A stretch of 64,000 nucleotides of DNA from Bradyrhizobium sp. WSM1417. GTDB taxonomy: Bacteria; Pseudomonadota; Alphaproteobacteria; Rhizobiales; Xanthobacteraceae. Position 1 is the first letter of the stretch; each line of letters begins with the position of its first letter. The stretch covers positions 4,702,392 through 4,766,391 of the forward strand of contig NZ_KI911783.1 in the NCBI RefSeq assembly GCF_000515415.1. The letters run 5' to 3'. A program made the translations under genes and the position numbers. The notes under the pieces were generated by a model. The model was not told where the DNA came from. It worked only from the letters and a program-made list of their open reading frames with translations, and ran no database searches. This document shows positions 37,169-45,371 of the stretch, in pieces.

Positions 37169-37852
37169 ATGAAAGTGCCTCTGAAGCATCGCACTCTGTC
37201 GGCTGCGATCGTCGACCAGCTCCGGCAGGCAATCCTCGACGGGACCTATCCGGCCGGATCGCAACTGCGCCAGGATGCGCTTGGCGAGGCCTATGGCGTC
37301 AGCCGTATCCCGGTGCGCGAGGCGCTGTTTCAGCTCGAAGCGGAAGGCCTAGTGCGGATCGTTCCGCAGAAGGGCGCCATCGTCTCCGAGCTATCGCTGG
37401 ACGAGATCAATGACGTCTTCGACCTGCGCCGGATCCTGGAGCCGCGGCTTCTGGCGCACTCGGCTCCCCGATTCACAATGGAGGATTTCGCCGGGCTGGA
37501 CGACATCCACAAAAGCTTCGAGAAGGCGATCAAGGCCCGCAACGTCAGCGAATGGGGACAGCTGAACGCCGACTTCCACATGGCGCTCTATGTCCATGCC
37601 CCGCAGCCCCGCACCCGGGCGATCGTGCTGTCACTGCTCCAGACCAGCGACCGCTACACGCGCCTGCAGCTCTCCAACACCAAGGCGATGGGCACGGCGG
37701 AGAAGGAGCACGCCCATCTGATCGCGCTCTGTCGCGCGCAGAAGGTCGAGGAGGCCTGCCGGTTTTTGGAGCGTCACATCGAGGCGGTGCGCAAGGATCT
37801 GCTGCAGGTGGTGGCGATCGCACCGCGGTCGCGGCGCAAAGAGAAATCGTAG
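37169..37852 (+). CDS. GntR family regulator, FCD type
   Basis: 227 residues from ATG at 37169; an ATG at 37115 is the alternative. Winged helix at about 10-75 (SAAIVDQLRQAILDGTYPAG, AYGVSRIPVREALFQLEAEG). FCD effector domain at about 80-215 with the metal-binding pattern NADFHMALY, EKEHAHLIALC and ERHIEAV. It lies opposite the TRAP operon with a palindrome between, so it is likely its repressor, responding to a small carboxylate. Could also control the second TRAP operon. Confidence 0.9.
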   Translation: MKVPLKHRTLSAAIVDQLRQAILDGTYPAGSQLRQDALGEAYGVSRIPVREALFQLEAEGLVRIVPQKGAIVSELSLDEINDVFDLRRILEPRLLAHSAPRFTMEDFAGLDDIHKSFEKAIKARNVSEWGQLNADFHMALYVHAPQPRTRAIVLSLLQTSDRYTRLQLSNTKAMGTAEKEHAHLIALCRAQKVEEACRFLERHIEAVRKDLLQVVAIAPRSRRKEKS

Positions 37853-37884
37853 GGTGGGTTAGCTAAGCGTAACCCACCGCTTTT
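37851..37884. repeat. short rhizobial palindromic repeat
   Basis: GGTGGGTTA...TAACCCACC with the AGC-AAGCG interior, a common Bradyrhizobium repeat. Located between the convergent GntR and second dctM genes. Confidence 0.7.
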
Positions 37885-37910
37885 CTGACCGCATTGACCC
37901 TACGCGAGTT

Positions 37911-39269
37911 TCACCTGCTCCCGTCCGGGCCCATCACCAGGTCCGGCAGCCCGGTCGAGATCCCTGGCACGAAGCACAGCAGCAGCACGGCGAGCATCAT
38001 CAGCAGCACGAACGGCAACGTGCCCCAGATCACCTCCCGCAGGGGAATGTCCGGCGCGACGTTGCGGATGACGAAGATGTTGAGCCCGACGGGTGGATGG
38101 ATCAGCCCCATCTCCATCACGATGGTCATGACGACGCCGAACCAGATGATGTCGAAATTGGCGGCGCGAAGGGGCGGCAGGATGATCGGCGCGGTCATGA
38201 GAATGATCGAGACCGGTGGCAGGAAGAAGCCGAGCACGACGACCATGACGAGAATCGCGAACAAGAGGCCCCAGCGCGGCAGATGCATCGCCACGACGGA
38301 TTCGGCAGCCGATTGCGAAATGTGCAGATAGCTCATCACGTAGGAATAGAGCAGCGACATGCCGATGATCATCATCAGCATGGTCGATTCCCGGATCGTC
38401 GACTTCAGGATCGGGGCGAGGTCGCTCGGCCGCCACACGCTGTAGATCGCCGCGATCAATGCCAGCGCCAGGAGGCCGCCGAGGCCGGCGGTCTCCGACG
38501 GCGTGGCGTAGCCGCCATAGAGCGCGATCATGACGCCGGTGAGCAGCAGCACGAAGGGGATCACGCGCGGCAGCACGCTGAAGCGTTCCGCGAGCGTGTA
38601 CTCGTCGCGGGCGAGGATCGCAGCCTCGGGGCCGCCGTTCTTGTAGATCGCTTCGGCGGCGGCATATTCCTGGCGGAAGCGGATCACGGCGTAGACGCCA
38701 AACAGCGAGACCAGCAGCAGGCCGGGCCCGATGCCGGCGAGGAACAGCCGTCCCAGCGATTTTTCGGCGGCGACCGCAAACAGGATCATGGTGATCGACG
38801 GCGGGAGCAGAATGCCGAGCGTGCCGCCGGCGGCGATGATGCCGGCGGCAAAGCCGCCGGAATAGCCGCGCTTGCGCATCTCGGGGATGCCGGCCGAGCC
38901 GATTGCCGAGCACGTCGCGGGCGAGGAGCCCGCCATCGCCGCAAACAGCGCGCAGGCGAACACATTGGCGACGCCGAGGCCGCCGGGGACGCGGTGCAGC
39001 CAGGCGTGCAGGGCCGAGTAGAGATCCTGGCCCGCGCGCGACTTGCCGATCGCGGCGCCCTTCAGGATGAAGAGCGGGATCGACAGCAGCGTGATCGAGG
39101 CCATTTCCTCGTAGACGTTCTGCGTGACGGTATCGAGAGAGGCGGCGGGCATGTAGATGCCCATGAACACGACCGCGACCGCGCCGAGCGCGAACGCAAT
39201 CGGCATGCCCGAAAACATCACGACCAGCGTCGCGATTCCGTACGCGAGGCCGATACCGAAAACGCTCAT
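37911..39269 (-). CDS. TRAP transporter large permease (DctM), second system
   Basis: 452 residues from ATG at 39269, about twelve helices. Family landmarks: MFSGMPIAFALGAVAVV, SIPLFILKGAAI, GTLGILLPPSITMI and the C-terminal GLIHPPVGLNIFVIRNVAPD. Longer than DctM1 because of the loop near residues 220-260 (ARDEYTLAERFSVLP). A 4-base overlap (ATGA) with dctQ shows translational coupling. Confidence 0.93.
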   Translation of the reverse strand: MSVFGIGLAYGIATLVVMFSGMPIAFALGAVAVVFMGIYMPAASLDTVTQNVYEEMASITLLSIPLFILKGAAIGKSRAGQDLYSALHAWLHRVPGGLGVANVFACALFAAMAGSSPATCSAIGSAGIPEMRKRGYSGGFAAGIIAAGGTLGILLPPSITMILFAVAAEKSLGRLFLAGIGPGLLLVSLFGVYAVIRFRQEYAAAEAIYKNGGPEAAILARDEYTLAERFSVLPRVIPFVLLLTGVMIALYGGYATPSETAGLGGLLALALIAAIYSVWRPSDLAPILKSTIRESTMLMMIIGMSLLYSYVMSYLHISQSAAESVVAMHLPRWGLLFAILVMVVVLGFFLPPVSIILMTAPIILPPLRAANFDIIWFGVVMTIVMEMGLIHPPVGLNIFVIRNVAPDIPLREVIWGTLPFVLLMMLAVLLLCFVPGISTGLPDLVMGPDGSR

Positions 39270-39820
39270 GAACGCCTGGCTCCAGCGAAAGGCAGCGCAA
39301 GCTGCACGAGGATCTGGACGCAGAGCAGGCTCATGCCGAACGCCATCAGCGAATAGGGGATCGCCAGCGGCGGCGACCACATCGAGTTCGAGACCTGGCC
39401 GTCGACATAGGCTTCATGCGCCAGCGTCCAGGACTTCCAGGCGAAGAAAGCGCAGAACAGAAGCGTCACGGCGTCGACCAGCCAGAGTCTGATCCGGTTC
39501 GCCAGCGGCGAGAGCAGGCCGACGAAGGCCTCGATGCCGATATGACCGCGGTTCTGCTGCACGTAGGCGGCGGTCATGAAGGTGGCGCCGACCAGCAGGA
39601 ACACCGCCGCCTCGTCCTGCCAGTAATTGGCGGCCTTGAACAAGGCCCGGCTGAGCACGCTGTAGCTCAGGATGGCGCAGGCCGCGATCAGCGCAATCGC
39701 TGCGAACACGACGATGATGTTGTTGAGGATGGCGAGACCGCGATCGATCGCCGCCGCAAGGCCGGTCCTTGCGGCAGCGTTGGCCTGGTCGTCACGATCC
39801 GGAAGCGGACCGTGGCTCAT
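39266..39820 (-). CDS. TRAP transporter small permease (DctQ), second system
   Basis: 184 residues with four helices: ILNNIIVVFAAIALIAACAIL, NYWQDEAAVFLLVGATFMTA (W-DE-A motif), WLVDAVTLLFCAFFAW and YSLMAFGMSLLCVQILVQLAL. The ATGA overlap with both neighbours places it firmly in a dctP-dctQ-dctM operon. Confidence 0.92.
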   Translation of the reverse strand: MSHGPLPDRDDQANAAARTGLAAAIDRGLAILNNIIVVFAAIALIAACAILSYSVLSRALFKAANYWQDEAAVFLLVGATFMTAAYVQQNRGHIGIEAFVGLLSPLANRIRLWLVDAVTLLFCAFFAWKSWTLAHEAYVDGQVSNSMWSPPLAIPYSLMAFGMSLLCVQILVQLALPFAGARRS

Positions 39821-40839
39821 GCGGCGACGTCGGTCGCGAGCTTGAGCAGGTTGGCCGAGGTCGCGGTCTTGGCGCCGTAGTCCTTCCAGGCGGTGTCGCG
39901 GGCGATGTCACGCCACTTGCCGACGGTCGCGGCATCGAGCGCCGAGACCTTGGCGCCGGCCTTCTCGTAGACCTTGGCAACCTCGACGTCGTCGTCCTGC
40001 GCGCCCTTGCGGCCGAAGGCTTCGAGCTCGGTGCCGACCGCGAGCAGGACGTCCTGCTGGTTCTTCGGCAGCTTGTCGAAGATCGCCTTCGACATCATCA
40101 GCGGCTCGAGCATGAACCAGTAGGACGCGCCTGCGCCCGAGGTCAGCGATTTCGCGACCTCTTCGAGGCGGAACGAGATCAGGCTGGTCGAGGAGGTGAT
40201 GCCGGCATCGCAAGCACCCGTCTGCATCGCTGCGTAGATTTCATTCGAGGGCACCGACAGCACCGAGGCGCCGGCGGTCTGCAGCACCATGTCCATCTCG
40301 CGCGAGCCGCCGCGCACCTTGAGACCCTTGGCATCTTCGGGGGCCACGATCGGCTTGGAGCGGCTGGCGACGCCGCCGGCCTGCCACACCCAGCTGAGCA
40401 GGATGATGCCCTTGTCGGCGAGGAAGTCGGTCAAGGCCTTGCCGACCGGCTCCTTCTTCCAGCGCATGCCCTGGTCGTAGGTGGTGACAAGGCCCGGCAT
40501 CAGGCCGATATTGGTTTCCGGCAATTCGCCGCCGGCGTAGGGCATCGGGTAGAGGCTGATGTCGAGCGCGCCCTTGCGCATCGCGGAGAACTGCGCGTTG
40601 GTCTTGATCAGCGAGGAGTTCGGATAGATTTCGGCGGCGATGTCGCCGTTGCTGCGCTTGGCGACTTCGGCGGCGAACATGCGGCAGAGCCGGTCACGGA
40701 AATCGCCCTTGTCGACGGTGCCGCCGGGGAATTGATGCGAGATCTTCAGCGTGGTCGCGGCATGCGCGGTGCCGGTGCCGAAACGGAGAATGGCGGGTGC
40801 GGCGACGGCGGTCGCGATCAGGTGGCGGCGCGTAAGCAT
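39817..40839 (-). CDS. TRAP transporter substrate-binding protein (DctP), second system
   Basis: 340 residues. Tat-like signal MLTRRHLIATAVAAPAILRF, cleavage after AHA. Mature fold: TLKISHQFPGGTVDKGDFRD then LDISLYPMPYAGGELPE and KGLKVRGGSREMDM, the family arginine in the ligand site. Four-gene gap to its GntR is not needed, but its leader carries an unusual 12-base repeat. Ligand unknown; the binding-pocket set differs from DctP1, so the two systems likely import different compounds. Confidence 0.92.
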   Translation of the reverse strand: MLTRRHLIATAVAAPAILRFGTGTAHAATTLKISHQFPGGTVDKGDFRDRLCRMFAAEVAKRSNGDIAAEIYPNSSLIKTNAQFSAMRKGALDISLYPMPYAGGELPETNIGLMPGLVTTYDQGMRWKKEPVGKALTDFLADKGIILLSWVWQAGGVASRSKPIVAPEDAKGLKVRGGSREMDMVLQTAGASVLSVPSNEIYAAMQTGACDAGITSSTSLISFRLEEVAKSLTSGAGASYWFMLEPLMMSKAIFDKLPKNQQDVLLAVGTELEAFGRKGAQDDDVEVAKVYEKAGAKVSALDAATVGKWRDIARDTAWKDYGAKTATSANLLKLATDVAA

Positions 40840-40847
40840 GGCGTGAT

Positions 40848-40895
40848 TCCCTTGGATGGTTTCTTGGGCGGTTTTTTGGACGGTTCTTTGGAGGG
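40848..40895 (-). repeat. four 12-base tandem repeats in dctP leader
   Basis: Minus-strand units CCCTCCAAAGAA, CCGTCCAAAAAA, CCGCCCAAGAAA, CCATCCAAGGGA stand directly before the ribosome site of dctP2. C/A-rich, G-poor and so unstructured as RNA. Confidence 0.8.
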
Positions 40896-41181
40896 GTCTT
40901 GTTTGCCGTGATTTTGGGTTGGTCTTCGAGACCGTGCTGAGGCCCATCCTAGCCGGTCTTTCGGACAATGTTCTCTCATCTGATAGTTCGAGACTGAATG
41001 CCGCGGCAAGTGTCGGCCATGCTGCGTTGCACACCCCCGATTTCTCCATCCGCCGAACAAAGGACGGCGGCGGCGCGCAGAAATTTATCGGCGGCCGCGT
41101 AACAACGCCCCGTGGCAATCCGTCGAGATCAGATAGCGGCGTCCGTCGCTGACAAACCTCATCTCGAAGGGAAGACCAGTC
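40896..41181. other. intergenic remainder between dctP2 and MXKDX gene
   Basis: With the repeat tract this gap is 342 bases. Both genes diverge from it, so promoters for both should be here; I could not identify a clear -35/-10 pair. Confidence 0.4.
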
Positions 41182-41424
41182 ATGACCATTCGTACCCGCA
41201 TCGCGCTCGGCGTTTCAGCGGCCGTTCTCTCGCTCGGCCTCGCGCTGTCGCCGGCCGCCTTTGCCCAAGACAAGATGGGCAAGGATGACGGCATGATGAA
41301 AAAGGACACGATGTCCAAGGACGGCATGAAGAAGGACGCCATGTCCAAGGACGACGGCATGAAGAAGGATACGATGTCGAAGGACGGGATGAAGAAAGAC
41401 GACGGGATGATGAAGAAGCACTGA
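41182..41424 (+). CDS. pentapeptide MXKDX repeat protein (80 aa)
   Basis: Signal peptide MTIRTRIALGVSAAVLSLGL ending ...AAFAQ. The mature part is a run of MxKDx pentads (MGKDD, MKKDT, MSKDG, MKKDA and so on), lysine/aspartate-rich. Recognised family of proteobacterial secreted proteins with the MXKDX repeat, function unknown but often induced by metals or stress. A strong hairpin follows at 41477. Confidence 0.9.
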   Translation: MTIRTRIALGVSAAVLSLGLALSPAAFAQDKMGKDDGMMKKDTMSKDGMKKDAMSKDDGMKKDTMSKDGMKKDDGMMKKH

Positions 41425-41476
41425 TCTTCCATCGTCGAGGAGGCGCTTGCGACAGGCAGACGCGCGCCAAAAATCT

Positions 41477-41501
41477 GGGGGCGGTCACGTAGACCGCCCC
41501 C
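41477..41501 (-). terminator. rho-independent terminator
   Basis: GGGGGCGGTC-ACGTA-GACCGCCCCC, 10-base stem; minus-strand tail AGATTTTTGG. Ends the DUF6481 gene and probably the MXKDX gene in reverse. Confidence 0.85.
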
Positions 41502-41561
41502 GGATATTGTTTCAGCCCAAATTCAATTGAACGTGACTTGCGAGCGTTAGACTTGCGAGCG

Positions 41562-41909
41562 TTACTTGCGCTTCGCCTTGCGGGCGGCGTAGCGGGCGTC
41601 TCGCTTGGCCTTTTGATCGGCCTCGGCTTCGGCCGCCTTCGCGACGGCTTCTTCGGCTTCGCGGGCGATCCGCGCGGCCTCGAGCGCGGCAGCCTCTTCT
41701 TGAAGGCGCTTCTGCTCGGCCTTTTCCGTCTCGCGCGCAGCCTTCGCCTCGGCGCGCTTGGCCGCAAGGGCCTCGCGCTCCGCACGCTTCGCCACAACCG
41801 CGGGATCATCCGGCCCCGGCTGCGACTTGAATTTGTTCAAAAGGTTTTTGCGTGCTTCCTGTGCCGCCTTTTGTCGGTCGGAGAAGCCTGGTTCCCTAAA
41901 TCCACTCAT
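41562..41909 (-). CDS. DUF6481 family protein (115 aa)
   Basis: Begins SGFREPGFSDRQKAAQEARKN, the DUF6481 N-terminal signature, then a long Ala/Glu/Lys coiled coil ending in the basic KAKRDARYAARKAKRK. Likely cytoplasmic; proteins of this type are small and abundant in Bradyrhizobium, with no known function. Confidence 0.85.
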   Translation of the reverse strand: MSGFREPGFSDRQKAAQEARKNLLNKFKSQPGPDDPAVVAKRAEREALAAKRAEAKAARETEKAEQKRLQEEAAALEAARIAREAEEAVAKAAEAEADQKAKRDARYAARKAKRK

Positions 41910-42177
41910 CGGCGAACCTTGTCATCCTCGCTTTCGATCCTACATCACTGCCTGTTGGTACGTCGGCTGGGCATAGCGGGCGCCGCGCGACGCAGATGCG
42001 TGTACATCGGCGCGCGCCGTGATGCCACCTATAATCGCAGCCGATCAGGTAGACGAAAATCGCCGCCCCCGACGATCTCTCGTAGCCCCGAAAAACTGCC
42101 GAATTGTGATGTCCCTCATAAGGGGGCACCAGGGCGGTGCCTAGCGTCCGCCCCGGTATGAGACGCGGAGCACGGGT

Positions 42178-42414
42178 ATGACGATCTCACGACTGAGCCT
42201 GAAGGCGCTCGCAATCGCCGTTGTGGTGGCAGCCCTGGCCGGCGCCACGCTGCTCCTCGCCCGTCCGCAGCCGATCGAAAGTGCCGTCCTAGGCACAGAT
42301 TGGGAATGCACCCAGACCGCGTTTGTGCTCACGACCTGCGCCCCGCGGGTCCAGCAGGCGATCCCAGCGGCCGAAACCTCGCGCAAGGAAGCGATGCGGC
42401 CGACCCGAGGCTAA
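42178..42414 (+). CDS. membrane-anchored small protein (78 aa)
   Basis: N-terminal basic residues and one helix (LKALAIAVVVAALAGATLLLA), then periplasmic ESAVLGTDWECTQTAFVLTT with two cysteines (EC...TC). No homologous family known to me. The start has weak ribosome site (GGAGCACGGGT). Confidence 0.55.
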   Translation: MTISRLSLKALAIAVVVAALAGATLLLARPQPIESAVLGTDWECTQTAFVLTTCAPRVQQAIPAAETSRKEAMRPTRG

Positions 42415-42491
42415 CCGAGAGAAGCCCGAGCGGGATGTGACGCCACGCCGCAGAGGTGATAAAGCCCGCTCGCCCCCGTGATCGGCCAGCC

Positions 42492-42761
42492 ATGTCCAAG
42501 TCCGAAGCAGCCAAGTCCGAAGCAGCCAAATCCAAAGCAGCCAAGTCCGAAGCTCGGCCCGAACCGGGCGCGAAGCCCAGATCCCCTCCAAAACCTCAAT
42601 CCGGTGACAACCGCCGCGGCGCTATCGCCGGCTTGATCATCGCGATCGTGATCCTCGGCGTCGGCTGGTGGCTCGCCCGCGATCTCACCTCGGCCAGCAA
42701 GATGCAGGACTGCCTGATGTCCGGACGAACCAACTGCAATGTGATCGAGCCGGCCCGCTAG
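42492..42761 (+). CDS. repeat-bearing membrane protein (89 aa)
   Basis: ATG at 42492. The N-terminus is SKSEAAKSEAAKSKAAKSEA, made by a 15-base tandem repeat, then a Pro-rich basic spacer, a helix (GAIAGLIIAIVILGVGWWLA), and a short tail with two cysteines (CLMSGRTNC). The repeat region is lysine-rich and probably cytoplasmic, binding acidic partners or lipid. Unknown family. Confidence 0.6.
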   Translation: MSKSEAAKSEAAKSKAAKSEARPEPGAKPRSPPKPQSGDNRRGAIAGLIIAIVILGVGWWLARDLTSASKMQDCLMSGRTNCNVIEPAR

Positions 42762-42945
42762 CAGCACTCCAGCACGGTCCGCGCGGACGAAAAAATGTCG
42801 TGATCTTAATCATTTGTAACGGGACTTGGCCGACCAAAGCAGGTCAGTCATGTCAGCCGGCATCAGCTCAGCGCGAGCCGAATCGTCTATCGCGCCAAGC
42901 ATCACGGTTATTGACGGCAATCGAGAGAGTAGGGGGCAAGCACGC

Positions 42946-43752
42946 ATGAGTGCGTCCAGTCGCATCCAGATCATCATTCCCTTGGTTTCGGCGATGTCAT
43001 TGCTCGCCGTCCCGGCACAGGCTCAGGACGCCAGACCGCCGAGGGACGCCGCCCAGCCATCGGCCGGGCCAGGCGCCGGCGCGCCGCCTCAGAACATGCG
43101 AAAGGGGCCGCCGCCGCAGCAGGCTGCCCGGCCCGCGCCACAGGCCGGCGTCCAGCCCTACGCCGGCGGTCCTGGTCATGCAGGTCCGGGTCCAAATCCT
43201 GCTCTCGCGAGTCCAGGTCCTGCGCCGCGCAATGCCGGCGGTCCGCCGCCGGGACGCAATTACGCCAGGGGTCCGGCGCCGGCGCGCGATTGGGGCGGAC
43301 ACGCCTATCGCGGCCATCTCGCCTGGGATGGCGGACGCTGGCGCCGCGAAGTCCACAACGGCCGCTCCGGCTGGTGGTGGGATGTGGGCGGCGCGCGGTA
43401 TTATTATCCGCGGCGGATGGAGGGGCCCCCGGCTTACATCTCGGAGGATTATTACGACGACGTGCCCGTGGCCTATGCCCCGCCCGCCGCCTACGAACCG
43501 CCGCCGCCTCCGCCGCCGGCCGACCCCGGTGCGAGCGCGCTTGGCGGCGCTATTGTCGGCGGCGTGCTGGGCGGCCTGATCTCGGGCAACGCCTCGGGTG
43601 CGGCCGCAGGCGCTGTGATCGGCGGTGCCACCGGAGCGATCGCCGGCGCGACGGCCGCTTCGCGCCCCGGCTACTATCTGGCCCAAGGCAACTGCTACTA
43701 CCGCTATCCGAGCGGCCAGTATGTGCAGGCCGACCCCCGGGCGTGCTACTGA
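42946..43752 (+). CDS. secreted glycine-zipper protein (268 aa)
   Basis: ATG at 42946, AGGGGG 8 bases upstream. Signal peptide IIIPLVSAMSLLAVPAQAQ, then a Pro/Gly/Ala-rich spacer, a central tryptophan- and tyrosine-rich domain (RREVHNGRSGWWWDVGGARY) with an acidic DYYDD stretch, and a C-terminal glycine zipper (GGAIVGGVLGGLISGNASGA) that can insert in the outer membrane. The end is aromatic (YYLAQGNCYYRYPSG). Localised to the envelope; role unknown. Confidence 0.8.
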   Translation: MSASSRIQIIIPLVSAMSLLAVPAQAQDARPPRDAAQPSAGPGAGAPPQNMRKGPPPQQAARPAPQAGVQPYAGGPGHAGPGPNPALASPGPAPRNAGGPPPGRNYARGPAPARDWGGHAYRGHLAWDGGRWRREVHNGRSGWWWDVGGARYYYPRRMEGPPAYISEDYYDDVPVAYAPPAAYEPPPPPPPADPGASALGGAIVGGVLGGLISGNASGAAAGAVIGGATGAIAGATAASRPGYYLAQGNCYYRYPSGQYVQADPRACY

Positions 43753-43777
43753 GCACTCCAGGCGAGAGCTGAAGCGA

Positions 43778-43808
43778 AGAGGCGGGCGAAAAGTCCGCCT
43801 CTTTTCGT
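43778..43808 (+). terminator. rho-independent terminator
   Basis: AAGAGGCGG/CCGCCTCTT stem, 9 bases, followed by TTCGTTTT; after the glycine-zipper gene. Confidence 0.85.
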
Positions 43809-43863
43809 TTTGGGCTGGCCGTCAGCTGGCCGGGAATTGATTGAAGGGCCATCGCCCCGCGCG

Positions 43864-44025
43864 TCAGGACACCAGCCAGCTGAAGAACGCGATCGCAGCC
43901 CAGACCAGGCCTGCGATCCAGGCCAGCATCACGATGCCGATCGTCGCAAGATATGCGATGCCGAGCGGGTCGGAGCGTTCGCGCCGCGTCGGGACGGCAA
44001 TTTCGGCTGCAGCTTCTTGTGTCAT
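43864..44025 (-). CDS. small membrane protein (53 aa)
   Basis: ATG at 44025 with GGGAGGTATT 6 bases ahead, deciding the start. Basic N-terminus (TRRERSDP), then one long hydrophobic stretch that can span twice (LGIAYLATIGIVMLAWIAGL, VWAAIAFFSWLVS). Unknown role. Confidence 0.65.
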   Translation of the reverse strand: MTQEAAAEIAVPTRRERSDPLGIAYLATIGIVMLAWIAGLVWAAIAFFSWLVS

Positions 44026-44271
44026 GACGGGAATACCTCCCATGCCTTCTCGCTCCCTGAGAGCGCTGAGCATTGTTTAGCGGAGGCGCCGGGTGTCGGC
44101 TGTGACGCACTTCACAGATCGGTGCTCATCAAGCCGACAATGGTTGCCGATCGTTCGACAGTTTGGTGAGTTGGATCGCGTTGCAAATCCGTGTGGGGAG
44201 GCGTTAACCCCGCAATCATACGGACGAAATTGCCACGCGCTTGTCCAGATCGTCCGGCTAGAATTGCGTTC

Positions 44272-44421
44272 ATGTGTACCAAGTACGATCCACAGCATGA
44301 AGCCGAGGCGGCGATGAAGCGCGCCGTGGCGGCCGAAGGTCCCGACCGGCAGCGTCTCATCGAGCTGGCCCTGGCCTGGCATCAACTCGCCCGCGACCGG
44401 CGCGAAGAGCGGACGGACTAG
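44272..44421 (+). CDS. small hypothetical protein (49 aa)
   Basis: ATG at 44272. Helical acidic peptide (CTKYDPQHEAEAAMKRAVAA, then EGPDRQRLIELALAWHQLAR). No ribosome site is obvious, so the call is moderate. An orphan terminator follows 35 bases later. Confidence 0.5.
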   Translation: MCTKYDPQHEAEAAMKRAVAAEGPDRQRLIELALAWHQLARDRREERTD

Positions 44422-44455
44422 GCCCACGCTCGTACGAGAGAACAGGTATTCACAG

Positions 44456-44492
44456 AAAAACCCCGTGCTCGGGGGGACAAGCACGGGGTTCT
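44456..44492 (-). terminator. orphan terminator hairpin
   Basis: AACCCCGTGCT/AGCACGGGGTT stem; T-run on the minus strand, though the preceding gene is on plus. Could end a minus-strand small RNA from 44500-44650, or act on the plus strand with a weak tail. Confidence 0.5.
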
Positions 44493-44626
44493 CGAGAGCC
44501 GATCGGGGCTGGCAAATCGGCACCACTGAATCTCGAACACGCTGATCGCAGGTTCGTTCCGCGTCTCCTCCATTCTTTTCGCGCGCGACCATGAAGGCCA
44601 ACCGGAGTGAGGGGCGCTGCACCGAT

Positions 44627-44651
44627 GGAACGTCGGTTCCCACCCGGCGTT
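44627..44651 (+). promoter_or_regulatory. sigma-EcfG type promoter
   Basis: GGAAC, 16-base spacer, CGTT, 8 bases before the ATG at 44660. The spacing would give a transcript starting 1-3 bases before the start codon. Confidence 0.5.
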
Positions 44652-44659
44652 GAGCTGCC

Positions 44660-44878
44660 ATGACCGATCCCGAGTTGCGCGCAGAGTCCTTCGAGATTGC
44701 CTGGAAATATCTCGACCAATCCGGCCAGCTTACCGGCGAGCGGAGGGACGCGGCCCGTTTCATCCTGAACAGGATCGACCGCATGATGCGAGGTGGCGAA
44801 CGGCGACGATTGCTGCTGTCCAACGCCGCAATCGACGCCTATCGGCTACGGCCCGTGCTCGTGACGCTCGACGCCTGA
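44660..44878 (+). CDS. hypothetical helical protein (72 aa)
   Basis: Acidic and basic mix with amphipathic helices: ELRAESFEIAWKYLDQSGQL, then RRDAARFILNRIDRMMRGGE. No family recognised. It is followed at 44900 by the third copy of the hairpin repeat. Confidence 0.65.
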   Translation: MTDPELRAESFEIAWKYLDQSGQLTGERRDAARFILNRIDRMMRGGERRRLLLSNAAIDAYRLRPVLVTLDA

Positions 44879-44899
44879 CGCGAGCTGCCGAAACGTGAC

Positions 44900-44978
44900 G
44901 TTAAGACTTGTTCGGATGACAAATTTCCGATCGCGATTCGTTTCAGGGAACGAAGCGGAGCAGGACCGTGAACAAACA
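44900..44978 (+). repeat. hairpin repeat element, copy 3
   Basis: GTTAAGACTTGTTCGG, AAATTTCCGATCGCGATTCG, and the TTCGTT/AACGAA arms with AAGCGGAGCAGGA, 22 bases after a short ORF. Same order of motifs as copies 1 and 2 in the 14 kb region, 30 kb away. Confidence 0.6.
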
Positions 44979-44998
44979 AAAAGTCCCCGAAGGGACTT
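44977..44998 (-). terminator. rho-independent terminator
   Basis: Minus strand AAGTCCC-TTCG-GGGACTT TTTG: UUCG tetraloop and T-run, right after the DUF2171 gene. Confidence 0.92.
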
Positions 44999-45004
44999 GC
45001 TGGC

Positions 45005-45232
45005 TCAGGCAGCTTCCGACTTCGGCACCGCGTCGGCATTGACCGAAAGCTTGACGACATCGCCTTCGACGGCACCCACATATTTCGCGTCGATGTAATG
45101 ATGATGGTCCTTGTGACCTTCCGGGCTGTCCTTCCGCGTCAGCTTGATGCGGTTGCCTTCGACGCGGTCGACGGTGCCGACAGGTGCGCCGTCCTTGCCG
45201 ATGATCTTCATGTGCTCTCTGATATCGCTCAT
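45005..45232 (-). CDS. DUF2171 domain protein (75 aa)
   Basis: ATG at 45232 with AAGGAG 7 bases upstream. The core SDIREHMKIIGKDGAPVGTV, DRVEGNRIKLTRKD and YIDAKYVGAVEGDVVKL matches DUF2171, a small beta-barrel-like family related to PRC-barrels. Soluble; no known function. Strong terminator downstream. Confidence 0.85.
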   Translation of the reverse strand: MSDIREHMKIIGKDGAPVGTVDRVEGNRIKLTRKDSPEGHKDHHHYIDAKYVGAVEGDVVKLSVNADAVPKSEAA

Positions 45233-45371
45233 GATGTTCTCCTTGTGCCGTGTCAACGGCGAGGACCGGTCTTCGTTGCAAGGATGAGCGAGACCGACTG
45301 TTGGAGCCAATGCGTTCGCCGAACGTTGAAAGTCAGTCGCAATTGCCAACACCACCCTCATCAAGATTCGC

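Noticed and set aside
38097..39356. 419-codon plus-strand frame opposite dctM2
   Set aside because: Composition is Arg/Asp/His-rich and lacks the features of a protein. dctM2 on the minus strand has clear TRAP motifs and operon overlap.
41280..41420. Repeats of ATGxxxAAGGAC considered as a DNA repeat array
   Set aside because: They are codons of the MXKDX protein, in frame, with a signal peptide at the start.
42495..42555. 15-base tandem repeat considered as a CRISPR or other array
   Set aside because: The units are directly adjacent with no spacers and encode SEAAK repeats inside a gene.
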